DNA of 64,000 nucleotides from Mesorhizobium sp. M4B.F.Ca.ET.203.01.1.1 (GCF_004791025.1 NZ_SRUO01000009.1:1-64000), one strand, 5' to 3'; shown: positions 27,241 through 36,650, counted from the stretch's first letter. The notes: a model not told the origin generated them from the sequence alone. Made by a program: numbers and translations.

Positions 27241-28773
27241 ATGAAGGACGTGCTGAAGGAACTCGAGCGCCGCCGCGAGATCGCCCGCATGGGCGGCGGC
27301 AAGGCCCGCATCGACGCCCAGCACCAGAAGGGTAAGCTCACCGCCCGCGAGCGTATCGATGTCTTCCTCGACGAGGGCTCGTTCGAGGAGTTCGACATGT
27401 ATGTCGAGCACCGCTCGACCGATTTCGGCATGGAGAAGACCAAGATCGCCGGCGACGGAGTCGTCACCGGCTGGGGGACCGTCAATGGCCGGCCCATCTA
27501 CATCTTCGCCAAGGACTTCACCGTGTTCGGCGGCTCGCTGTCGGAAGCGCATGCCGAGAAGGTCATCAAGGTGCAGGAGATGGCGCTGCGCAACCGCGCG
27601 CCGATCATCGGCCTCTACGACGCCGGCGGCGCCCGCATCCAGGAAGGCGTGGCGGCACTCGGCGGCTATGCCGAAATCTTCCAGCGCAATGTTCTGGCCT
27701 CCGGCGTCATCCCGCAGATCTCGCTGATCATGGGCCCTTGCGCGGGCGGCGATGTCTACTCGCCGGCGATGACCGACTTCATCTTCATGGTGCGCGACAC
27801 TTCCTACATGTTCGTCACCGGGCCGGATGTGGTGAAGACCGTCACCAACGAGACGGTGACCGCCGAGAGCCTCGGCGGCGCCTCGGTCCACACCACCAAA
27901 TCCTCGATCGCCGACGGCGCCTACGACAACGACGTCGAGGCGCTGTTGCAGATGCGCCGGCTGGTCGATCTCTTGCCTGCCTCCAACACCTCGGAAATCC
28001 CGGAAATCGAGTGCTACCAGTCGGTCACCGACCACGACCTGTCGCTCGACCGGCTGATCCCCGACAACGCCAACAAACCCTACGATATCAAGGAATTGAT
28101 CCTTAAAGTCGCCGACGAGGGCGACTTCTTCGAGATCCAGCAGAGCTTTGCGAAAAACATCGTCACCGGTTTCGGCCGGGTCGAGGGCCGCACGGTCGGC
28201 TTCGTCGCCAACCAGCCGATGGTGCTGGCCGGCGTGCTCGATTCCGACGCCAGCCGCAAGGCGGCGCGCTTCGTGCGCTTCTGCGACTGCTTTTCCATTC
28301 CGATCGTCACCTTCGTCGATGTCCCGGGCTTCCTGCCCGGCACCGCGCAGGAATATGGCGGGCTGATCAAGCATGGCGCCAAGCTACTGTTCGCCTATGC
28401 CGAGGCGACCGTGCCGAAGATCACCGTCATCACCCGCAAAGCCTATGGCGGCGCCTATGACGTCATGGCGTCGAAGCATCTGCGCGGCGACATGAACTAC
28501 GCCTGGCCGACGGCGCAGATCGCGGTGATGGGCGCCAGGGGCGCGGTCGAGATCATCTACCGCAAAGACATCGGCAATGCCGAAAAAATCGCAGCGCATA
28601 CAAAGGCTTACGAGGACCGCTTCCTGTCACCCTTCGTTGCCGCCGAACGCGGTTATGTCGACGAGGTGATCATGCCGCACTCGACCCGCCGCCGCGTCGC
28701 CCGGGCGCTGAGGATGCTGCGCAACAAGGACATGCAGAACCCCTGGAAGAAGCACGACAACATCCCGCTGTGA
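27241..28773 (+). CDS. pccB: Propionyl-CoA carboxylase, beta subunit (carboxyltransferase)
   Basis: This 510-residue protein is the biotin-dependent carboxyltransferase that makes methylmalonyl-CoA from propionyl-CoA. It has both crotonase-like halves: the N-terminal one with GGSLSEAHAEK, LYDAGGARIQEG and MGPCAGGDVYSPA, and the C-terminal one with FVDVPGFLPGTAQE and RKAYGGAYDVM. It ends PWKKHDNIPL, the normal C-terminus. ATG 27241 is the family start, preceded by GGGGG. The alpha subunit is not in this window. Confidence 0.96.
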   Translation: MKDVLKELERRREIARMGGGKARIDAQHQKGKLTARERIDVFLDEGSFEEFDMYVEHRSTDFGMEKTKIAGDGVVTGWGTVNGRPIYIFAKDFTVFGGSLSEAHAEKVIKVQEMALRNRAPIIGLYDAGGARIQEGVAALGGYAEIFQRNVLASGVIPQISLIMGPCAGGDVYSPAMTDFIFMVRDTSYMFVTGPDVVKTVTNETVTAESLGGASVHTTKSSIADGAYDNDVEALLQMRRLVDLLPASNTSEIPEIECYQSVTDHDLSLDRLIPDNANKPYDIKELILKVADEGDFFEIQQSFAKNIVTGFGRVEGRTVGFVANQPMVLAGVLDSDASRKAARFVRFCDCFSIPIVTFVDVPGFLPGTAQEYGGLIKHGAKLLFAYAEATVPKITVITRKAYGGAYDVMASKHLRGDMNYAWPTAQIAVMGARGAVEIIYRKDIGNAEKIAAHTKAYEDRFLSPFVAAERGYVDEVIMPHSTRRRVARALRMLRNKDMQNPWKKHDNIPL

Positions 28774-28899
28774 CCTGAATGCCGCGCTTCATCATCAGCG
28801 CTGGGCGGCGGTTCGGCAGGTTCGCGGTGCTGTCCGCTGCGGCGCGAGATCATGGGAGCCTTGCGACCGCCTCGACCGCCGCTTGCCCGCCTTCTGGAA

Positions 28900-29157
28900 A
28901 TGGCCGCAGACTTGTCGCAAAGCCAGTATTTGAATGGTTGCGCCCAAAGGGCGTGGGAACGTCCGGATGACGGCAAGTCGACACACCCGTCATGGGCACA
29001 GCGTCTGGCCGCGCTGGGATACGTGGAGACGCCTGAGATCGAACCGATACGGCGGACAGCACTCTCCACGCTGCTTAACCCAGAGACGGCCGAACAACAG
29101 ATCGCCGGGTTTAACAACAGATGGACCGAGCGGATGGAGGACTATCTCCAGCGCTAA
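28900..29157 (+). CDS. Hypothetical protein (85 residues)
   Basis: I do not recognise a family. The 85-residue product is acidic-to-neutral, without membrane segments, and has protein-like composition (SQSQYLNGCAQRAWERPD, WAQRLAALGYVETPE, RWTERMEDYLQR). Codon choice is less GC-rich at third positions than in pccB. The frame is open from 28852, but the first 16 codons are Pro/Arg-rich and doubtful. It starts 126 bp after pccB and could be co-transcribed. Confidence 0.5.
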   Translation: MAADLSQSQYLNGCAQRAWERPDDGKSTHPSWAQRLAALGYVETPEIEPIRRTALSTLLNPETAEQQIAGFNNRWTERMEDYLQR

Positions 29158-29166
29158 GCGGCGGTC

Positions 29167-29562
29167 CTACTCGTAGTTTTCGTAGGATTTTTCCTCGATT
29201 AGGGAGGAGCTGAGCAACACGTTTATCTCGCGCTTCAGCGCGGCGCGGCGGTCGTTGGTTCGGTAGACGCCGCGGGCGAGTTCGATGAAACGATCACCGA
29301 AGCGCTTGTTGAGTTCTTCGACGCGGATATCGTCCTCGATGACCCAGAGCGCCTGGTTGACGGCCTTCAGTTCCGCGTAAAGGCCGGCCAGCGTCTCCGA
29401 CGCCGGGAGGTGGTCGTCGCGAACGCGCGATAGCTCCTCCAGTTCGTGCTGGACGTTGGCCAGTTTGGACGCGTCGGCGATGCTTGCCGCCTTGATCTCG
29501 AGGATCGATATCTTGTCCAGCAGTTCGCCGGGGGCGATCTCGACGCGTATGGGGCGGACCAT
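29167..29562 (-). CDS. DUF6165 family protein
   Basis: This 131-residue, mostly helical protein matches the DUF6165 family: RVEIAPGELLDKISILEIKAASI, VQHELEELSRVRDD, LKAVNQALWVIEDDIRVEE and VYRTNDRRAALKREINVLL. Members are usually encoded beside lipopolysaccharide heptosyltransferase genes, and here a GT9 gene is divergent from it. The biochemical role is unknown. The ATG at 29562 begins the conserved region. Confidence 0.85.
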   Translation of the reverse strand: MVRPIRVEIAPGELLDKISILEIKAASIADASKLANVQHELEELSRVRDDHLPASETLAGLYAELKAVNQALWVIEDDIRVEELNKRFGDRFIELARGVYRTNDRRAALKREINVLLSSSLIEEKSYENYE

Positions 29563-29718
29563 GCAATTGCCCTTTTCTGATGAGCCTTGTCAAACATCGC
29601 CGGCGGGGAATATGGACCCACCGGACGGAGTAGCGGCAATAGGCAGCCGAAACGAGCCAAGTCAATCTCCTGGATGGCGGCGGCTGCGCCGACGCCGATG
29701 AATTGAAAGGTATGCGTC

Positions 29719-30738
29719 TTGGATCCAATCCTCTTGGTCGGCTTTCCGGCGGTCGGCGATTTCGTCCGCTGTCATTCGGCCATCCGCATCCTCGCGGAGC
29801 GGTTTCCCGAGCGCCCGATCGACGTCGTGACCTCGCCCGGCAACGTCTCTTTTGCGCGGTTCATGCCGCATGTCCGCAAAGCGTGGCCCCTAAAGAAGCG
29901 TCATATGGAGCTCGGCCTGGCGGAGCGCCGCAGCCTGGTGCGCGAGCTTCGCCAGCAGAACTATGGCTCGGCCTATCTCATGACGAGCACGATCAAGGCG
30001 GCCCTGATACCGTTCATGGCCGGCATACCGGAGCGCATCGGCTACCCGCAGGAGCTGCAGTTCGGGTTGGTCAATCGCTTCCCAGCCGGCTGGCTGCGCC
30101 ATTTGTGGGCGTTCGGTCCGCGCAAGACGCGTCTCTATGAGGAGGTTTGCTCCATCGCCACCCTAGACGCGAGGCCGGCCAACGTCGATTGGCCAGCGCC
30201 GCAGCTGGTCATCCCGGCCGCGGAATTGGATGAATGGCGCAGCCGTGCCGGGGTCGAGGCCGGCAAGCCAGCACTGGCAATCTTCACCGGAGACATGACC
30301 AGCTCCCGATCGTGGCCAATGGAGCGCTTTATCTCGGTCGCCAAGGACCATTCCAATCGCGGCTGGGCGGTATGGATCGTCGGCGGTCCTCGCGAACACG
30401 ATGCGGCGAACCGAATTCGCGCCGAGCTGCCGCAAGCGGTCGATTTCACCACGACGCCGCTGCTCGACGTGATGTATCAGCTTGGCGCGTCGGCGCTGTT
30501 CCTTGGCGTCGATGGCGGCATGTCTCATGCTGCCGCGGCCTTGAATGTTCCCTGCGTGCAGATCTTCGGCTCGAACCTTTCCTACATACATGGGCCGGTC
30601 AACGACCATGTTCGCTTTCTCGAGCCGCCCATTTCGACCCCGAGCTGGATCGAGGATACATCGGGGGTCAGCGAGGAACGGGTGCGCGAGGCGCTGGCCG
30701 CTGCCTTCGCGGAACCGCGCCGCCAGCAAGGCGCCTGA
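29719..30738 (+). CDS. Glycosyltransferase family 9 (heptosyltransferase-like)
   Basis: This 339-residue GT-B enzyme resembles ADP-heptose:LPS heptosyltransferases: ILLVGFPAVGDFVRCHSAIRILAE at the N-terminus, and the donor-site region LGASALFLGVDGGMSHAAAAL with the (D/E)xGxxH-like signature. It should add heptose or a related sugar to the LPS core. There is no in-frame ATG at the conserved N-terminus; TTG 29719 with GAAAGG upstream fits best. It pairs with the divergent DUF6165 gene. Confidence 0.9.
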   Translation: MDPILLVGFPAVGDFVRCHSAIRILAERFPERPIDVVTSPGNVSFARFMPHVRKAWPLKKRHMELGLAERRSLVRELRQQNYGSAYLMTSTIKAALIPFMAGIPERIGYPQELQFGLVNRFPAGWLRHLWAFGPRKTRLYEEVCSIATLDARPANVDWPAPQLVIPAAELDEWRSRAGVEAGKPALAIFTGDMTSSRSWPMERFISVAKDHSNRGWAVWIVGGPREHDAANRIRAELPQAVDFTTTPLLDVMYQLGASALFLGVDGGMSHAAAALNVPCVQIFGSNLSYIHGPVNDHVRFLEPPISTPSWIEDTSGVSEERVREALAAAFAEPRRQQGA

Positions 30739-30744
30739 TATCAG

Positions 30745-32745
30745 CTACTCCTCTTGCGCCGCTCCGAAACCCGCACCCATGGTGGCGCGTGCCGCGCTCG
30801 CCCAGGGCGTGGCGTGATTGTCGATGCGCATCTGGAAGATGAAATAGGTCGGCGAGCAGAAGCCGATGCCCTTCACCTTGGCGGCGCCCGGCGTGTCCGC
30901 CGGCAGCGACTGGCACATATAGTCCTCGCGGCAGAAATGGTCCGCCGAGCAGGCCGGCCGGTTGCCGCGATTGACGGCGCCGCCGAGGCACTGGTCGAAA
31001 TTGTTTGTCGCCACGCAGGTATCGAACTTCTTGCCGCCGACCAGTCCGCAGATCTCGTTCGGCATCGGCTTGCCGGCCTTGAAGGCGGCGAAGCTGCGGT
31101 CCTTGTCGTCGCAAGCTCGATAGGCGATGCCTGCCGGCACGCCGATCTTCGGCGGCCGGCAAGTGTAGGCGGTCCGTGAAATGTCGGAGGCGAACGCCGC
31201 AAACTGCCCGGCGATTGTGTAGCGGTCGTTGAAGGGCTGCGCTTCATTGCTGGCGATCGAGCCGGCCAGGCACGGATGGCCGGAAAACATCGCCTTGCTG
31301 TCCTTGGGCAGCAGGCATTGCGCCAGCGTGGTGCGCACGCCCGAAGCCGTGGCGAGCGGTGTGCAGATGGTGCCGCCGCCGCACTGCCAGGTCTGGCCGA
31401 AGCGGGCGGCGTCCTCGGGCCCCAGGCACGGCATCGCCATCTCGGCCGGCGCGTAGGCGACTTCGCCGGCACCCCTCCATTCGGCCGGCGGTGCGAATGA
31501 GAGCGGGCGGAAACGGTTCGGCTCCTTGCCCTCGGTCACGGCGCGCAGCCAGGCCTCGCGGCGCGTGATCTCGGCATGGAGATGCGGCGAGATGCCGACC
31601 TCGATGCGGTTGAGCGGCGACGTCGTCTTGTCGTCGAGGCCGATGAAATGGAAGCCGGCGGTGGAGCCTGCCTGATGGCAGCCCTGGCAGGCGCCATTGT
31701 CCAGCCGTTCGACCAGCGCCTCCGGCGTGCGCGCCAGCTTCAACCCGGAATAGTCGAGCCCGGCGAAATCGGTAGGCTCGAACAGCGACGTGAACGGATG
31801 GTTGGCCTGCCTGGCGCTGCCGAAGGTCGACCATGAGATGACCTTCTTCGCCAGGAACTCGTCCGGCATCTCATAGACGCCGAGATCGACCGGGCCGACA
31901 TTGGCCCGGACATAGTCGGCGAGCTTTTTCTTGAGCACGGCATCTTCCGACAGCCGCGCGACGTCAGGCGTGTTCTCCAGCGGCTTTTCGCTGACCGTGG
32001 CGCCACCGATCCCAAAAATCCGCATGAGGTAGGCGGCCTGGCCGCCGAACTCGGTCTCTTGGCCGGAGGGAAAGCGCACCACTTGCGCGTTGAGTTCGAG
32101 CTGCTTGAAGGTCAGTTCTTCCGGCTCCAGCGGCCCGCCGGCCAGCCAGCCGGCATCGACGGCCTCGTCGAGCTGCGGCGTCCAGCGCCCGGCAACCCCG
32201 ACGCAACCGCCGTCGGCATCCGGAGCGACGCTGTAGACGGCATTGAAATTGAACGGCAGGCGCGAGGCCAGGACCTTGCCGTTCTTCCTGAAACTGTAGG
32301 CCAGGCGGTAGATGAAGCGCACCTCGCCGCAATTCTTGTCGCCGCTCAACGCGGCGAAGTCGCGCCGGTCGAGCCGGTTGACGACACCGACCAGCCGGAA
32401 GCGCGCCGCGTTCGTCTTCAGCCAGCGCATGTCCATGATGCGGCCGACATTGCCGTCGGTCACCTCGTAGAGGGTGCGCCCGCCGGCTTTCATCTCGGCC
32501 CTCAGCGCGGCGACGTCGGCTGCCACCGTCTCGACGATGGCGTGATAGGCGGGCGCTTCCTGATAGAGCGATTTCAGGTCGTCATCGCCGTCCATGGCGA
32601 AAATGCCGGCGAAGCCGAAGCCCTTGGCATCGAGGGCCGCGAGGACCGCCGGATCGTCGACGATGGTCACAGGCTGCTGAGCGCGCGCGCCGCACGGCAC
32701 CAATAGCGCGACGACAGCCGCAATGACGAGAGCGAACCGCTTCAT
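30745..32745 (-). CDS. Secreted 666-residue protein with one CxxCH heme motif, family unrecognised
   Basis: This exported protein begins with a signal peptide (residues 1-22, ending GARAQQ). A single haem-c type CQGCH lies at residues 353-357 in the context NGACQGCHQAGSTAGFHF. The last 230 residues are Cys-rich, with more than a dozen cysteines in patterns such as CLGPEDAARF, TWQCGGGTICTP, ACSADHFCRED and YMCQSL, suggesting disulfide-bonded secretion. Its start overlaps the nnr stop (TGATG), so it is translated from the nnr mRNA. The function is unknown; a periplasmic redox or haem protein is an inference. Confidence 0.7.
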   Translation of the reverse strand: MKRFALVIAAVVALLVPCGARAQQPVTIVDDPAVLAALDAKGFGFAGIFAMDGDDDLKSLYQEAPAYHAIVETVAADVAALRAEMKAGGRTLYEVTDGNVGRIMDMRWLKTNAARFRLVGVVNRLDRRDFAALSGDKNCGEVRFIYRLAYSFRKNGKVLASRLPFNFNAVYSVAPDADGGCVGVAGRWTPQLDEAVDAGWLAGGPLEPEELTFKQLELNAQVVRFPSGQETEFGGQAAYLMRIFGIGGATVSEKPLENTPDVARLSEDAVLKKKLADYVRANVGPVDLGVYEMPDEFLAKKVISWSTFGSARQANHPFTSLFEPTDFAGLDYSGLKLARTPEALVERLDNGACQGCHQAGSTAGFHFIGLDDKTTSPLNRIEVGISPHLHAEITRREAWLRAVTEGKEPNRFRPLSFAPPAEWRGAGEVAYAPAEMAMPCLGPEDAARFGQTWQCGGGTICTPLATASGVRTTLAQCLLPKDSKAMFSGHPCLAGSIASNEAQPFNDRYTIAGQFAAFASDISRTAYTCRPPKIGVPAGIAYRACDDKDRSFAAFKAGKPMPNEICGLVGGKKFDTCVATNNFDQCLGGAVNRGNRPACSADHFCREDYMCQSLPADTPGAAKVKGIGFCSPTYFIFQMRIDNHATPWASAARATMGAGFGAAQEE

Positions 32746-34280
32746 CAGGTGGCATCCGCCTGCTGTGCTTCAACCAGTTCGTGCAGCACCGGCACCATCG
32801 CCAGCGGCAGGTCCTCGGCGATCAGCCCGGGACCGAAGCGGCTGCCGGCCTCGGCGTGGATCCAGACCGCCGCCGCCGCCGCTGCGAACACTGCCATGCC
32901 TTGTGCCAGAAGTCCCGCGATGATGCCTGCCAGCACGTCGCCCGACCCCGCCGTGGCAAGCCATGGCGCGCCGTTGCCGTTGATGGCCGCGAGGCCGTTC
33001 GGTGCCACAATCACCGTATCGGCCCCCTTGTAGACGACGACCGCATTGGCTCGCTGGGCGGCTGCGCGCGCCTTGGCTAGTTTGGAGAGATTTTTGTCTG
33101 CGGCAATGTCCGGAAACAGGCGAGCAAATTCACCTTCATGCGGTGTCATCACCAATGCGGGAGCGTGCGGCTCGTGAGTTGCTTCAAAGAGGCTCGCAGG
33201 CTCATCGCGAAACGAGGTGATGCCATCGGCATCGAGGACCAGCCCGCCGATCCCGCTGGCAGCGCCTTGCCGCCCGGCTCGCAGTATCGCCAAGGCAAGA
33301 TCCCGTGTCCTCTCGCCGACGCCGAAGCCAGGTCCGAGAACAAAGGCCGAAGGCCGGCGCTCGCCGATGAAGTTGTTCAGGTCGGCTACGGTGTCGGTCC
33401 TGCGCAGCATGATCGCGGTCAGGTGCGCGGCATTTATCTGCATGGCGTCCGCTGGCGACAGCACGGTTACCGCTCCTGCCCCTGCCCTCGCGGCGGCAAG
33501 CGCCGACAACCGCGCGGCGCCGGTTGTCGACGGCCCGCCGGAAAACACCCCGGCATGGCCACGTTTGTATTTGTGCGCGTCGGTGGCTGGAACCGGCAAG
33601 TTCCCGAGCCAGAGAGCCGGCTTATTCTCGAACGTTCTTGGAATGAGGTCGTTGACGACACTGTCGGGGATGCCGATGTCGGCAAGCACGATCTCACCGC
33701 AGAGTTCGCGACCTGGCAGCAGCAGATGCCCGGGCTTTTTTCGAGCGAAGGTAACGGTGATGTCGGCCCGAAAAGCTTCTTCCCCAAGCACTGCACCGGT
33801 ATCGCCGGAGACTCCCGAAGGCAAATCGATCGCAACAACCGGCAAGAGCAGGGATTTGGCAAAATCGATGGCGTTCGTAGCGTCGACGGGCAGCGACTTC
33901 GACAGCCCTGCCCCGTAGAGCGCATCGACGACGATTGAGCCGAAATCAGGGGCAAATGTCGTCAGCGGTCGGGGCGCGACCGGGCACTCCGCCGCGGCAA
34001 TCGCGGCGTCGCTGCCGGCCCGCGGCTTGCCCGATACCCACACCGCGACATCGACGCCGGCCTCGGCCAGCAACCGCGCCACGACATAGCCGTCGCCGCC
34101 ATTGTTGCCGGTGCCGCACAGCACATGCACGCGCGTCGCGGCCGGGTAACGCGCCAGCACAACGGCTGCGACCTCCGCGCCGGCCCGCCGCATCAGGCCG
34201 TAGCCGTCGAGCGGGCCAGCAGCGATTGCCAGCCGGTCGGCCTCGGCCATTTCAACCGGAGATAAAAGTTCGTTGCTCAT
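32745..34280 (-). CDS. nnr: Bifunctional NAD(P)H-hydrate epimerase / ADP-dependent dehydratase
   Basis: This 511-residue enzyme repairs hydrated NAD(P)H. The N-terminal YjeF-N epimerase domain (about 1-215) shows CGTGNNGGDGYVVARLL, and the C-terminal ribokinase-like dehydratase domain (about 230-500) shows LGPGFGVGERT, MTPHEGEFARLFP and the phosphate-binding ATAGSGDVLAGIIAGLLAQG. The ATG at 34280 gives the family start. Its position divergent from glnB is conserved in alphaproteobacteria. The CxxCH protein follows with overlapping codons. Confidence 0.95.
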   Translation of the reverse strand: MSNELLSPVEMAEADRLAIAAGPLDGYGLMRRAGAEVAAVVLARYPAATRVHVLCGTGNNGGDGYVVARLLAEAGVDVAVWVSGKPRAGSDAAIAAAECPVAPRPLTTFAPDFGSIVVDALYGAGLSKSLPVDATNAIDFAKSLLLPVVAIDLPSGVSGDTGAVLGEEAFRADITVTFARKKPGHLLLPGRELCGEIVLADIGIPDSVVNDLIPRTFENKPALWLGNLPVPATDAHKYKRGHAGVFSGGPSTTGAARLSALAAARAGAGAVTVLSPADAMQINAAHLTAIMLRRTDTVADLNNFIGERRPSAFVLGPGFGVGERTRDLALAILRAGRQGAASGIGGLVLDADGITSFRDEPASLFEATHEPHAPALVMTPHEGEFARLFPDIAADKNLSKLAKARAAAQRANAVVVYKGADTVIVAPNGLAAINGNGAPWLATAGSGDVLAGIIAGLLAQGMAVFAAAAAAVWIHAEAGSRFGPGLIAEDLPLAMVPVLHELVEAQQADAT

Positions 34281-34415
34281 GGATTGCCGTCCGCCCTCCG
34301 GTGAAGCATTGTCCAGTTTTCGGTTTGAAGCAAACAGCGAACACTGCCATTGCCTATAAAGGCATCGTTCGATGCGATGCGCCAACGGGCAAAACTGCCT
34401 GCAGATTGCGCTATT

Positions 34416-34432
34416 TGCCTAATTATTGTGCG
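34416..34432. promoter_or_regulatory. Possible NtrC-like site upstream of glnB
   Basis: TGC, 11 bases, then GCG fits the TGC-N11-GCA core of NtrC sites with one mismatch. It lies about 130 bp upstream of the sigma-54-like glnB promoter, a normal distance for an enhancer. The flanking region has further TGC half-sites. Weak on its own. The 34281-34637 gap holds only this, the promoter and the leader. Confidence 0.4.
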
Positions 34433-34561
34433 GACGGGAGGGTCAGCAATGTATAGGCTTCGAGCGTCGATGACGCTTCCAATGCAGCGAATGACGCGAA
34501 TGCGCATCGGGACGCGGCATGGTAGTGAAATCGCCCAATGGCGCTTCGAATCCGTCCGGAC

Positions 34562-34577
34562 TGGCACAGTTCGTGCT
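34562..34577 (+). promoter_or_regulatory. Sigma-54 (-24/-12) promoter of glnB
   Basis: TGGCAC, 5 bases, GTGCT matches the consensus TGGCAC-N5-TTGCW with one change, and the invariant GG and GC are exactly 10 bases apart. Transcription would start near 34588, giving a leader of about 50 bases before glnB. NtrC-dependent glnB promoters of this kind are known in rhizobia. Confidence 0.7.
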
Positions 34578-34637
34578 TGATCGAAGCCGCAAGCGGGGCA
34601 CAAAACCCGTCTTTTGGCAGTGGAGGCCACGTTTTAC

Positions 34638-34976
34638 ATGAAAAAGATCGAAGCGATCATCAAGCCATTCAAGCTGGACGAAGTGAAGGAAGCGCTTCAG
34701 GAGGCCGGACTGCAAGGCATCACCGTGACCGAGGCCAAGGGCTTCGGCCGGCAGAAGGGCCATACCGAACTCTATCGCGGCGCCGAATATGTCGTCGACT
34801 TCCTGCCCAAGGTGAAGATCGAGGTGGTGCTGGGCGACGACGCCGTCGAAGGCGCCATCGAGGCCATCCGCAAGGCGGCGCAGACCGGCCGCATCGGCGA
34901 CGGCAAGATCTTCGTCTCCAACATCGAGGAAGTCGTGCGCATCCGTACCGGTGAGACCGGGATGGACGCCGTCTGA
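34638..34976 (+). CDS. glnB: Nitrogen regulatory protein P-II
   Basis: This 112-residue trimeric signal protein reports nitrogen and carbon status to GlnD, GlnE and NtrB. It has MKKIEAIIKPFKLDEVKEAL, the T-loop with uridylylated Tyr51 (ELYRGAEYVVDF) and GRIGDGKIFVSNIEEVVRIRTGE. The ATG at 34638 gives the exact family length. It is followed 51 bp later by glnA, forming the classic glnBA operon. Confidence 0.98.
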   Translation: MKKIEAIIKPFKLDEVKEALQEAGLQGITVTEAKGFGRQKGHTELYRGAEYVVDFLPKVKIEVVLGDDAVEGAIEAIRKAAQTGRIGDGKIFVSNIEEVVRIRTGETGMDAV

Positions 34977-35027
34977 CGCCTTTCTGCAACGTCATCATCA
35001 AAAAAACGTCACACAGGGATACATGAC

Positions 35028-36437
35028 ATGACGACAGCCAAAGACATCATGAAGCAGATCAAGGACAACGACGTAAAGTTCGTCGACCTGCGCTTCACAG
35101 ATCCGAAGGGCAAGCTGCAGCACGTAACCATGGATGTCGTCGAGGTCGAGGAAGACATGTTCGCCGACGGCGTCATGTTCGACGGCTCCTCGATTGCGGG
35201 CTGGAAGGCGATCAACGAGTCCGACATGGTGCTCATGCCCGATCCCGACACGGTGCACATGGATCCGTTCTTCGCCCAGTCGACCATGGTCATCCTGTGC
35301 GACATCCTCGATCCGGTCTCCGGCGAATCCTATAACCGCGACCCGCGCGGCACCGCCAAGAAGGCCGAGGCCTACATGAAGTCGGAAGGCATCGGCGACC
35401 AGATCTTCGTCGGTCCGGAAGCCGAGTTCTTCGTGTTCGACGACGTCAAGTACAAGGCCGATCCCTACAACACCGGCTTCCGCCTGGACTCCACCGAACT
35501 GCCGTCCAACGACGACACCGACTACGAGACCGGCAATCTCGGCCATCGCCCGCGCATCAAGGGTGGCTACTTCCCCGTGCCGCCGATCGATTCCGCCCAG
35601 GACATGCGCTCGGAAATGCTGACCGTGCTCGCCGAAATGGGCGTGCGCGTCGAGAAGCATCACCATGAGGTCGCCGCCGCGCAGCACGAGCTCGGCATCA
35701 AGTTCGACACGCTGGTGCGCAACGCCGACAAGATGCTGATCTACAAGTACGTCGTGCACCAGGTCGCCAACGCCTACGGCAAGACCGCCACCTTCATGCC
35801 GAAGCCGATCTTCGGCGACAACGGTTCGGGCATGCACGTCCACCAGTCGATCTGGAAGGGCGGCAAGCCGACCTTCGCCGGCAATGAATATGCCGGGCTG
35901 TCGGAGAGCTGCCTCTACTACATCGGCGGCATCATCAAGCACGCCAAGGCGATCAACGCCTTCACCAACCCGCTGACCAACTCCTACAAGCGCCTGGTGC
36001 CGGGCTACGAGGCGCCGGTGCTGCTCGCCTATTCGGCGCGCAACCGCTCGGCGTCCTGCCGCATTCCGTTCGGCTCGTCGCCGAAGTCGAAGCGCGTCGA
36101 GGTCCGCTTCCCCGATCCGGGCGCGAACCCCTACCTCGCCTTCGCCGCCATGCTGATGGCCGGCCTCGACGGCATCAAGAACAAGATCCACCCGGGACAG
36201 CCGATGGACAAGGATCTCTACGACCTGCCGCCGAAGGAGCTGAAGAAGATCCCGACCGTCTGCGGCTCGCTGCGCGAAGCGCTGCAGAGCCTCGACAAGG
36301 ACCGCGGCTTCCTCAAGGCCGGCGGCGTCTTCGACGACGACCAGATCGACAGCTACATCGAGCTGAAGATGGCCGAGGTGATGCGCTTCGAGATGACCCC
36401 GCATCCGGTCGAATACGACATGTACTACTCGATCTAA
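35028..36437 (+). CDS. glnA: Glutamine synthetase type I
   Basis: GSI makes glutamine from glutamate, ammonia and ATP. The 469-residue product shows MFDGSSIAGWKAINESDM, the metal and ATP residues in NGSGMHVHQS, PGYEAPVLLAYSARNRSA and the adenylylated Tyr near residue 398 in KDLYDLPPKE, the site modified by GlnE. It is second in the glnBA operon and has a good terminator. Control should be both transcriptional (sigma-54/NtrC) and by reversible adenylylation. Confidence 0.98.
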   Translation: MTTAKDIMKQIKDNDVKFVDLRFTDPKGKLQHVTMDVVEVEEDMFADGVMFDGSSIAGWKAINESDMVLMPDPDTVHMDPFFAQSTMVILCDILDPVSGESYNRDPRGTAKKAEAYMKSEGIGDQIFVGPEAEFFVFDDVKYKADPYNTGFRLDSTELPSNDDTDYETGNLGHRPRIKGGYFPVPPIDSAQDMRSEMLTVLAEMGVRVEKHHHEVAAAQHELGIKFDTLVRNADKMLIYKYVVHQVANAYGKTATFMPKPIFGDNGSGMHVHQSIWKGGKPTFAGNEYAGLSESCLYYIGGIIKHAKAINAFTNPLTNSYKRLVPGYEAPVLLAYSARNRSASCRIPFGSSPKSKRVEVRFPDPGANPYLAFAAMLMAGLDGIKNKIHPGQPMDKDLYDLPPKELKKIPTVCGSLREALQSLDKDRGFLKAGGVFDDDQIDSYIELKMAEVMRFEMTPHPVEYDMYYSI

Positions 36438-36460
36438 ACTTCTGATCGGATTGAGATTTG

Positions 36461-36493
36461 AAGCCCTCGGAGGTCTCCCTCCGGGGGCTTTTT
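36461..36493 (+). terminator. Terminator of glnBA
   Basis: The stem GCCCTCGGA/CTCCGGGGGC (with wobble) is followed by five Ts on the plus strand, starting 24 bp after the glnA stop. Confidence 0.8.
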
Positions 36494-36620
36494 CATTGTC
36501 GTCCATGGTGATTATGCGAGCTATCGCGAGCCGGTGCTCAATAGGCGACGCGCACGTTCGCCGTCAGCGTGTTTCGCCACGTGCGCGATTTCTGTGCCGC
36601 CGCTTGGGCGATCTCCATGC

Positions 36621-36650
36621 AAAAAAGCCCCGGCGTTTCCGCCGGGGCCT
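36621..36650 (-). terminator. Terminator of glnII
   Basis: GCCCCGGCG and CGCCGGGGC form a strong hairpin with a run of six Ts on the minus strand, 48 bp after the glnII stop codon. Confidence 0.85.

Noticed and set aside
34350..34580. A 76-codon frame between nnr and glnB
   Set aside because: It crosses the sigma-54 promoter and NtrC-like region, has no ribosome-binding site and shows Arg/Met-rich random composition.
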